DNA from: Acidobacteriota bacterium
GTDB taxonomy: Bacteria; Acidobacteriota; Holophagae; Thermotomaculales; Thermotomaculaceae
DNA: 14,269 nt
Direction of reading: 5' to 3'
Assembly: GCA_015487755.1 (NCBI GenBank)
Contig: WFPG01000078.1
Location: forward strand, 1 to 14,269
Part shown: positions 1 through 5,971 of the stretch, piece by piece
How the letters are laid out: each line of letters begins with the position of its first letter
Numbering within the stretch: the first letter of the stretch is position 1
Translations under genes and position numbers: made by a program
Notes under the pieces: model-generated
The model's database searches: none
What the model was told of the DNA's origin: nothing
The model's input: the letters and a program-made list of their open reading frames with translations, nothing else

Positions 1-2448
1 ACATTAGATAGCCTTGTCGAAGAGCCTAAGGATAAAAAGAAAGAAAAAGATATTGACAGTGTTGAAGTTGAAATTGAAGAAAAATTGGAGAAAACCCTTT
101 CCGGTTTAAAGGTAGATAAAAAGAAAAAGCATAAAAAAGCGGTAATTGAGTCAAAATCTGCAACTGTGAAGAAAGAAGAAAAGCCTGACCAAGAGTTGAA
201 AAAAGATGTTAAAGAAGAAAAAGATGAAAAGGGTAAAAAAGAGAAGGGTATAGAATACGGGAATTATCTGCTCCTGGAAAAGGTTGCAACCGGCGGTATG
301 GCGGAACTTTTTAAAGCAAAAAGAAGGGGAGTGCAAGGATTTCAAAAAATTGTTGCAATAAAGAGGATTTTGCCTCATCTTGTTGAGAATGAAGACTTTG
401 TAACTATGTTCATAGATGAAGCAAAGTTAGCCGCTCAATTAAACCATCCAAATATCGCCCAGATATATGATTTAGGTAAAATTGAAGACACCTTCTATAT
501 TGCAATGGAGTATGTGGAAGGCCATGATTTAAGGAAAATTTTAAAAAAATGTAAAGAAAAAGGGTGCCAAATACCGGAACCTATAGTTTTGTTTGTAGCA
601 TCCAAAGTTTTAAGTGCACTTGACTATGCGCACAGAAAAAAGGGGCTTGACAACAAAGACCTGCACATTGTCCACAGAGATATAAGCCCGCAGAATATAA
701 TTTTATCCCTTGAGGGGGATGTCAAATTAGTTGATTTCGGTATTGCAAAGGCTGCAACAAAAGCGAGCCAGACCCAAGCCGGAGCTTTAAAAGGGAAACT
801 TCTGTATATGAGCCCTGAACAGGCATGGGGAGAAGCGGTAGATAAACGCTCAGACCTTTTTTCTCTCGGCTCTGTAATGTATGAGGCATTGACTGGCAAA
901 AAATGCTTTTTAGCTGATAGTGAAATAAATATACTTGAGAAGGTTAGAAATGTTGATTATGTTCCTATAAGAGAGGTAAACCCGAGAGTTTCTGAAAAAA
1001 CAGCAAGAATAATAGATAAGGCATTAACAAAAGACAAAGAAAAGAGATATCAAAGTGCAAAGGAGATGGAACAAGACATCCTTGATGTGTTAAATTCTCT
1101 TCCTTATACAGTGAATGAGAGAATAGTAGCTGAGTTTATAAATGCACTTTATAAAGAAGATTTGAAAAAGATTAAAGAGATGGGTGAAAAACTTGTTGTT
1201 GATCAAGTGCCTGCTGAAGAGGAAAAAGTTGAAACACCGAGTACAGTACAAAAGGTTGTTGAGGAAGAAGCACCTATTGAAGATTTCTCTATTTCAGAGT
1301 CTGATATGGAATCTGAAGATTTTGAAGAAATACCTGATAGAAGGGCGAATACAGGCACAGTGGTTGTTCCCAATCCTGAAGACCTTGAAAAGTATGAAAA
1401 AGAAGAGCTTGAAAAATTAGAGAAAGAAGAAAAGAGCAATAAAATGGTTTTTATTGTGGGAGCAATTGTTGCAGTCATTCTTGTAGCGATTATCGGATAT
1501 TTTATTTCATCTAAGAAAAAGGTTGAAAAACCTGTTGCTAAAACACAAATTGCTCAGCAAAAAGAAACCGAGACACCGACAACCGTGCAAACTCAGTCTA
1601 CTGAAGGAAACAATGTTGTATCAGAGCAAAACCAAAATGAACAGACTCAGGCTACAGATACCGCGCAGAATGTATTGCCTGACATAGAAAAGAAAAAGCA
1701 GCAGATGATAGAAGAGTTAACTAAAAAGAAAATTGAAGAACAAAAGAAAAAGTTGGAGCAACAATTAGCAGCTCAAAGAAAGGCTTTAGAAGAAAAGAGA
1801 AGAAAGCTTGAAGAGGAAAAGAAAAAGGCTTCAGAAAAACAAATCACCCAACCTAAAACGCAAAAAAATACGGTTAATAAACCTAAAAATGAAACCAAAC
1901 CTGTAGTTACCTCAACTCAGGCAAATAGCAATTTAACAACAAATAAACCTCCCGTTAATGAAAATGCTCCTCAAAAGGGGGTAAGTGAGAAGAACAAAAC
2001 TACTGAGGCAACAAAAACGGTTGAACAGCCACAGTTAAAACCTGAAACTCAGAAAACCACGGTTGAGCAGCCTAAAAAAGAGGTTAGCCAGCCTTCTACT
2101 GAGACAAACATCGAGCCGCCAGCTAAACAGGAGGTTCAGCAACCTGAGGTTAAAGAAGGCGATTTGGTGCCTCTTACCGATGATGTTGTGAAACCCGTAC
2201 CTGTTAAAAAGGTTAAGCCCAGATATACACTGGCGGCGAAAAGAAAAAGAGTGCACGGAACAATAATTGCTCAGGCTTTGATTGACGAAAACGGGAATGT
2301 TGTTGAGGTTAGGGTACTTAGAAAGATGAGAAGGCCTTACGGGCTTGATAAAGAGGTTATCAAAGCTCTGAAGAAATGGAAGTTTGAGCCTGCTACAAAA
2401 AACGGAGTAAAAGTAAAAGTATATGATACATTTTTATTTAAATTTTAA
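1..2448 (+). CDS. Membrane-anchored Ser/Thr protein kinase fused to a TonB-like C-terminal domain (5'-partial)
   Basis: The frame is open from base 1. A TTG at 85 has no ribosome binding site and lies inside the same Lys/Glu-rich stretch, so the true start is probably upstream of the window. Domains in order: a charged low-complexity N-terminus (about 1-250); a Hanks-type kinase domain (about 255-1110) with a glycine-loop variant TGGMAE, the VAIK lysine at 361-363, catalytic HRDISPQN from 673, DFG at 733 and a SPEQ segment; an acidic linker; one membrane segment (about 1438-1506); a long Lys/Glu/Gln coiled coil plus a Pro/Thr/Gln-rich spacer (about 1680-2200); and a TonB-type C-terminal domain (about 2215-2445) with the V-x-G-T-I-x-x-x-A-L-I-D-E-N-G pattern and a terminal K-W-x-F-x-P-A. 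The expected topology is kinase in the cytoplasm and TonB-like domain in the periplasm. HRDxSPxN instead of HRDxKPxN occurs in many myxobacterial and acidobacterial kinases. The stop is 12 bases before the next gene. Confidence 0.93.
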   Translation, partial: TLDSLVEEPKDKKKEKDIDSVEVEIEEKLEKTLSGLKVDKKKKHKKAVIESKSATVKKEEKPDQELKKDVKEEKDEKGKKEKGIEYGNYLLLEKVATGGMAELFKAKRRGVQGFQKIVAIKRILPHLVENEDFVTMFIDEAKLAAQLNHPNIAQIYDLGKIEDTFYIAMEYVEGHDLRKILKKCKEKGCQIPEPIVLFVASKVLSALDYAHRKKGLDNKDLHIVHRDISPQNIILSLEGDVKLVDFGIAKAATKASQTQAGALKGKLLYMSPEQAWGEAVDKRSDLFSLGSVMYEALTGKKCFLADSEINILEKVRNVDYVPIREVNPRVSEKTARIIDKALTKDKEKRYQSAKEMEQDILDVLNSLPYTVNERIVAEFINALYKEDLKKIKEMGEKLVVDQVPAEEEKVETPSTVQKVVEEEAPIEDFSISESDMESEDFEEIPDRRANTGTVVVPNPEDLEKYEKEELEKLEKEEKSNKMVFIVGAIVAVILVAIIGYFISSKKKVEKPVAKTQIAQQKETETPTTVQTQSTEGNNVVSEQNQNEQTQATDTAQNVLPDIEKKKQQMIEELTKKKIEEQKKKLEQQLAAQRKALEEKRRKLEEEKKKASEKQITQPKTQKNTVNKPKNETKPVVTSTQANSNLTTNKPPVNENAPQKGVSEKNKTTEATKTVEQPQLKPETQKTTVEQPKKEVSQPSTETNIEPPAKQEVQQPEVKEGDLVPLTDDVVKPVPVKKVKPRYTLAAKRKRVHGTIIAQALIDENGNVVEVRVLRKMRRPYGLDKEVIKALKKWKFEPATKNGVKVKVYDTFLFKF

Positions 2449-2460
2449 CGGGAGGTTTTT

Positions 2461-2700
2461 ATGGGTGTATTAAGCGATGATCAAAAAAAGTTTTATGAAG
2501 AAACCTTAAAGCATGTAAAAAACGAGATTGCTGATATTGACAATCAGATTGAAGAAGAATTGGCAAGGGTTAAACAGAAATTGGCTGAATTGCAGAAGGC
2601 AAAAAAAGCGGCTTTACAGGTTTATGCAGGTGCCTGCGCAAGGTTAGGCATTGAAAATGATCTCGCTGGTGAAGAAGAATCAGAAGAGTTTGAAGGCTAA
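2461..2700 (+). CDS. Small coiled-coil protein of unknown function (79 aa)
   Basis: I do not recognise this family. The ATG is preceded by GGAGG at 2451-2455 with 5-base spacing, a strong site that supports the gene. The protein is highly charged and almost entirely helical by composition: heptad-like Ile/Leu/Ala spacing runs from about residue 10 to 55 (NEIADIDNQIEEELARV and onward), followed by an alanine-rich segment with one cysteine, then an acidic tail ending in repeated Glu. There is no signal peptide or membrane segment, so it is probably cytoplasmic. It sits 12 bases after the kinase-TonB gene and 13 bases before a methyltransferase, consistent with cotranscription. It could be a small dimerising partner or a substrate of the upstream kinase, but nothing in the sequence proves this. 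Confidence 0.8.
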   Translation: MGVLSDDQKKFYEETLKHVKNEIADIDNQIEEELARVKQKLAELQKAKKAALQVYAGACARLGIENDLAGEEESEEFEG

Positions 2701-2713
2701 TAAAAATTAGCTA

Positions 2714-3490
2714 ATGAGTATTTACAATTACCCTCAATATTACGATATAGCGTTCGGCTATAGGGATTTAGACCTGGAATGTGATTTTATTGAGAAACAA
2801 ATAGCAGTTCATTCCAGGTCTAATAATTTTTCTCTCCTTGATATAGCCTGCGGTACAGGTTCTCACCTTATTGAGATGGGGAAGAGGGGGCTTGATGTAA
2901 GCGGGTTTGATATTTCCCCTAAGATGATTGAGTATGCAAAGAAAAAGGCAGAGCAAAGCGGGGTTAATGCGTATCTGTGGGTTGACAACATGGTTTCTTT
3001 TTCAACAGAAAAAACATACGGGTGTGCAATAAATCTGTTAACCGGTTTTAATTACCTTTTGAGAAATGAGGATGTTGAGGAGCATTTAAAAAGGGTAGCG
3101 TTGGCGTTGGATAGCGGTGGATTGTACATTATTGAAATGAACCACCCGAGAGAGTTTATTACAAACGAACCTTCTACCACCAATAGCTGGATAGAGTCCG
3201 AAGGTTCTATTGAAGTTGAAGTAGAATGGGATAATGAAAGAAGTAGTGTTGATTTGCTTACGCATATTGTTACTACCAAGCCTATTATCAGGGTAAGGGA
3301 CAATAACGAAGAGTTAGAGATTAAGATGGAAGAGAAATTTAGAATATATTTATACCAGGAAATACTTCATTATATTGATTGTTCAGAACAATTTGAGCTG
3401 GTAAATTCATTCGGCTCTTTCAGGTTTGACAAGCCTCTTGATAATTCTAAAGATTCCTGGAGAATGATACTTGTTTTACGAAAGAAATGA
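2714..3490 (+). CDS. Class I SAM-dependent methyltransferase, substrate unknown
   Basis: A 258-residue protein with the Rossmann-type methyltransferase core. Motif I is LLDIACGTGS (residues 41-50), the glycine-rich loop that binds S-adenosylmethionine. Motif II follows as V-S-G-F-D-I-S (62-68), whose Asp66 would bind the ribose hydroxyls. The later INLLTGFNYLL segment (107-117) and GGLYIIEMNHP (135-145) match the beta-4 and beta-5 regions. A C-terminal beta-rich half (about 150-250) resembles the accessory region of small-molecule methyltransferases, but I cannot assign a substrate. No clear Shine-Dalgarno sequence precedes the ATG, so translation may depend on the gene just upstream. Its stop overlaps the next start (ATGA at 3487-3490), indicating translational coupling. 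A 14-base inverted repeat lies within the coding region. Confidence 0.88.
   Translation: MSIYNYPQYYDIAFGYRDLDLECDFIEKQIAVHSRSNNFSLLDIACGTGSHLIEMGKRGLDVSGFDISPKMIEYAKKKAEQSGVNAYLWVDNMVSFSTEKTYGCAINLLTGFNYLLRNEDVEEHLKRVALALDSGGLYIIEMNHPREFITNEPSTTNSWIESEGSIEVEVEWDNERSSVDLLTHIVTTKPIIRVRDNNEELEIKMEEKFRIYLYQEILHYIDCSEQFELVNSFGSFRFDKPLDNSKDSWRMILVLRKK
2768..2823. repeat. Perfect 14-base inverted repeat inside the methyltransferase gene
   Basis: The arm TTAGACCTGGAATG at 2768-2781 is matched exactly by its reverse complement CATTCCAGGTCTAA at 2810-2823, with a 28-base spacer. Pairing breaks on both sides (2767/2824 and 2782/2809). It lies near the 5' end of the methyltransferase gene and could form an mRNA hairpin or bind a dimeric protein. 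Function unknown; chance cannot be excluded. Confidence 0.6.
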
Positions 3491-3936
3491 AAAAGATAAC
3501 TGACGATGATTGGGAAAAGGTTTTTGGTTTAAAAAAAGAAGAAAGAGAACAGGAAGAGTATCAAGAATTTGTGAGGCATATCCGGGAGCTGACAATTGAC
3601 GGTTTTCCAAAAGATAAAAATAAAAATATTTCACCTAAAAAAATTAAAATACCTAAAAAATCTATTCTAAATATTGACGATCAACTTGATTTACACGGCT
3701 TAACAAGAGAGGAATCAGCAATACATTTAAAAGAATTTTTTATTAATGCTAAGGGTGAAAGGTTAAAAATTGTCCTCATTATTACAGGCAAGGGAAAGCA
3801 TTCGGAAAAGGGTGCCGCATTGAAACCCTTTGTGGAAAAGTGGCTTAAAACTGAAGGAAATAAATTTGTTAAAAGTTTCGGTACCGCTCCTAAAGCCCAC
3901 GGAGGGGAAGGTGCTTTTGTGGTTTTTTTAAGATAG
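3487..3936 (+). CDS. Smr-domain protein (MutS2 C-terminal-like)
   Basis: 149 residues. The first 60 are charged and probably flexible. The Smr domain fills the rest: LDLHG at residues 67-71, the TGKGKHS loop at 100-106, and HGGEGA followed by VVFLR at the end (138-149). This set (LDxHG, TGxGxHS, GGxGA) is the family signature. Smr domains are known as nucleases acting on DNA or RNA, found at the end of MutS2 and as stand-alone proteins. Here it is stand-alone, without an ATPase or mismatch-binding part, so a nucleic-acid nicking or ribosome-rescue role is possible but unproven. Its ATG overlaps the methyltransferase stop by four bases. Its last 9 bases overlap the 3' end of the convergent HAD phosphatase gene. 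Confidence 0.9.
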   Translation: MKKITDDDWEKVFGLKKEEREQEEYQEFVRHIRELTIDGFPKDKNKNISPKKIKIPKKSILNIDDQLDLHGLTREESAIHLKEFFINAKGERLKIVLIITGKGKHSEKGAALKPFVEKWLKTEGNKFVKSFGTAPKAHGGEGAFVVFLR

Positions 3937-4596
3937 CCTAACTTTCTCTAAAATAAAATTACAAATTTCTTGCGGTGTGTTGGCAACATAATCTGCTTTG
4001 CAACCAATTAAATGAGAAGTGCCGTTAAATCCGAAAGTAACGGCAATGGTTTTTATCCCCGCTTTGTTCCCGCTAATAACATCATTGCAACTGTCGCCTA
4101 CCATGAAACTATTATTTTTATCTCCGTTAAATTTTTGTAAAATCTCTACAATCGGTAGAGGAGAAGGTTTCTTTTCAGGGAAACTGTCTCCGCCGTATAT
4201 AAAATCGAACGGATTCTTTTCCCACAATTGTTCAACGACAAGTTTGGATAATTTTTCGGTTTTGTTTGAAAGGATTCCTACAATAAAGCCTGATTTTTTT
4301 AATTGTTCAACACATTCAGGCATTCCTTGATAACACCTTGTATTATCTGTTAAATGAATAAAGTATTTTTTCTTGAAATTAACTATTGCCTCTTCCAACT
4401 CTATGGAAACGTCATTGAAAAGTCTTTGGACAAATTTATTTAATCCGTCTCCCACAAATGAGGCTATTTCATTTTTTGAGAGTGGAGAAAGATTGTAAAG
4501 TTTCCTTGTTTCATTTGCGGATAAAACAAGGTCATCTATTGAATCAACCAATGTACCGTCTAAGTCAAATATTGCTAATTTATTCAATTCTTTCAA
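3928..4596 (-). CDS. HAD-superfamily hydrolase, phosphoglycolate phosphatase type
   Basis: 222 residues, normal length for Gph/PGP-type phosphatases. The nucleophile motif is FDLDGTLVDS with Asp11 and Asp13. A helical cap with a C1-type layout follows (about 17-85). Motif II is GILSNKT (Ser110), the motif III lysine lies in KKPSP (142-146) and motif IV is GDSCND (167-172). All catalytic residues are present. The likely reaction is Mg-dependent dephosphorylation of 2-phosphoglycolate or a similar small phosphate ester; substrate cannot be fixed from sequence. The start is TTG, preceded on its strand by AAAGGA with about 5-base spacing, and it lies inside the 3' end of the upstream kinase gene (17-base overlap), so the two are very likely co-translated. 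The first few residues run straight into the beta-1 strand, supporting this start. Confidence 0.9.
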   Translation of the reverse strand: MKELNKLAIFDLDGTLVDSIDDLVLSANETRKLYNLSPLSKNEIASFVGDGLNKFVQRLFNDVSIELEEAIVNFKKKYFIHLTDNTRCYQGMPECVEQLKKSGFIVGILSNKTEKLSKLVVEQLWEKNPFDFIYGGDSFPEKKPSPLPIVEILQKFNGDKNNSFMVGDSCNDVISGNKAGIKTIAVTFGFNGTSHLIGCKADYVANTPQEICNFILEKVRLS

Positions 4597-5839
4597 GAAA
4601 TTCCTTTATCTTTTTTATACAAATGGATTTTATCACTTTTGCGTCATGGTTTGAAGGATCAACCTTTAAAATACTTTCACAAATTTCACACGCTTTTATA
4701 AGGTTGCCGCTATCGTACTGCTCATTTGCTTCAATCAGTTTTTCTTTAATCCATTTTCCTTTAAGTTTTTCCTGTTCTTGTTTTAGTTGAAGAAACCTTT
4801 TTGCTTTTTCTATTATCTTTTCAGCCTCCTGGTTGGCGTTGTCTAATTCAAGTACTTTTTCCGCTTCTTTTATTGCTTCTTTAAGATTGTCTTCTTTTAG
4901 TAATTGTTTTGCCTTTTTTATATGTGCATCTATTTTATTCTTTAACTCTTTCAGTTTTTTTATCTGCTCTTTAACATTAAGAATTTGAGAGGTTATTGAG
5001 TGGTCTATAAAACTCTTTGATTTCTGTTTTTTTTGTTTTTGTTTTGCTATAAGTTCTTCTATTGCCGTTCTCAATTCTTCTGCACTTTGATACCTTTCTA
5101 ACGGGTTTTTTGCAAGGCATTTGAAGATTATTCCGTTTATATCCTTCGGTGCCCTTGGTATATAATCGGGAGTTTTGTTTACTATTTTACTCATTACTTC
5201 AGTTACACTTGTAGCATGAAACGGTTTATTATACGAAAACATTTCATACATAATTGCACCTATTGAAAAAATATCCGACCGTTCGTCAACATCCAACCCT
5301 CTCAATTGTTCCGGTGCCATGTATGAAATAGTGCCTAAAATTGTGCCCTTTGCTGTCATATCCGATGTTGCTAATTTTGCAACCCCGAAATCGAGGATTT
5401 TAACTACGCCGTCTTCCCTGATAAAAATATTTGCAGGTTTTAAATCCCTATGAATTACCCCTTTTGAATGTGCATATGCAATACCGCTTGCTATTTGCCT
5501 TGCAATTTCAAGTTTTGAAAGGTGGGATAACGGTTTTTTATTGGTTATAATGCTTTTTAAACTTTCACCTTCAAGGTATTCCATAACAATGTAACAGAAA
5601 TTTTCAAATTCTTTTAACTCATAAACCTGAACTATATTGGTGTGAGTCAGGTTTGCAAGTATTTTCGCTTCTCTATAAAACCTCTCTCTTATCTCGGGAT
5701 TGCTTGCAAGTTGAAGGTTTAATGTTTTTAAAGCCACATACCTGTTTAAGACGGTATCTATGCATTTATAAACCACTCCCATTGAACCCTGTCCAATTAC
5801 ATCCACAATTTCGTACTTGTTGATTTTTCTAATTTTCAT
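4580..5839 (-). CDS. Soluble Ser/Thr protein kinase with C-terminal TPR-like repeats
   Basis: 419 residues. The kinase domain spans about 9-270, with glycine loop GQGSMG (16-21), VALK lysine 38, HRDLKPAN (130-137), DFG (150-152) and MAPE (174-177), all canonical, so it should be active and typical of PknB-like bacterial kinases. A basic Lys/Gln linker (264-275) leads to a helical region with two TPR-like units: A-K-x-L-L-x-x-x-x-L-x-x-A with LELDNANQEA (near 305-340), and A-N-E-Q-Y-D-S-G-N-L-x-x-A with LKVDPSNHDA (near 370-400), separated by coiled coil. There is no transmembrane segment, unlike the kinase at the left of the window, so it is cytoplasmic, and the TPR part probably recruits partners. 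The ATG has only a weak AGAG upstream. It is the first gene of a leftward pair with the HAD phosphatase. Confidence 0.93.
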   Translation of the reverse strand: MKIRKINKYEIVDVIGQGSMGVVYKCIDTVLNRYVALKTLNLQLASNPEIRERFYREAKILANLTHTNIVQVYELKEFENFCYIVMEYLEGESLKSIITNKKPLSHLSKLEIARQIASGIAYAHSKGVIHRDLKPANIFIREDGVVKILDFGVAKLATSDMTAKGTILGTISYMAPEQLRGLDVDERSDIFSIGAIMYEMFSYNKPFHATSVTEVMSKIVNKTPDYIPRAPKDINGIIFKCLAKNPLERYQSAEELRTAIEELIAKQKQKKQKSKSFIDHSITSQILNVKEQIKKLKELKNKIDAHIKKAKQLLKEDNLKEAIKEAEKVLELDNANQEAEKIIEKAKRFLQLKQEQEKLKGKWIKEKLIEANEQYDSGNLIKACEICESILKVDPSNHDAKVIKSICIKKIKEFLERIE

Positions 5840-5848
5840 ACTCTATAT

Positions 5849-5878
5849 TTTACTTGCCAATGCGTTTAAAAACAAATT
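5849..5878 (-). promoter_or_regulatory. Possible leftward promoter for the kinase gene
   Basis: Read on the minus strand, a TAAAAT (-10-like, 5849-5854) is preceded at 17 bases by TTGTTT (-35-like). Transcription would start only a few bases before the ATG at 5839, giving a near-leaderless mRNA, which would fit the weak ribosome binding site. In such AT-rich DNA this match is weak evidence. Confidence 0.25.
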
Positions 5879-5887
5879 AAATTTAAT
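5876..5887. repeat. 12-base perfect palindrome in the divergent intergenic region
   Basis: ATTAAATTTAAT is its own reverse complement and lies between the two divergent start codons. It could be an operator for a dimeric regulator, but AT-rich palindromes of this size also arise by chance. Confidence 0.3.
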
Positions 5888-5913
5888 CTTTGTGATTTAT
5901 ACACTAAATTTTG

Positions 5914-5942
5914 TTGAAACTAAAGTTTTTATAAATTAGAAT
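5914..5942 (+). promoter_or_regulatory. Sigma-70-type promoter for the metG operon
   Basis: TTGAAA (5914-5919) and TAGAAT (5937-5942) are separated by 17 bases; each differs from consensus at one position. The expected start point is near 5949, leaving a leader of about 23 bases that ends in the strong ribosome binding site AAGGAGAGG (5961-5969) just before the metG ATG at 5972. The leader is too short for a T-box or other riboswitch. Confidence 0.7.
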
Positions 5943-5971
5943 TCATATGAAAGAAATATAAAGGAGAGGGT

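Noticed and set aside
85..87. TTG as the start of the kinase-TonB gene.
   Set aside because: No ribosome binding site precedes it and the same frame with the same Lys/Glu composition is open back to base 1, so the gene is more likely cut by the window edge.
1381..1850. Repetitive Lys/Glu/Gln codons suggesting a DNA repeat array.
   Set aside because: No exact repeat unit; it is low-complexity linker and coiled-coil coding sequence.
5895..5936. A 7-base inverted pair (ATTTATA and TATAAAT) flanking the metG -35 region.
   Set aside because: Short and AT-only in an AT-rich region; expected by chance.
5943..5971. A T-box or S-adenosylmethionine riboswitch in front of metG.
   Set aside because: The predicted leader is only about 23 bases, too short for either.
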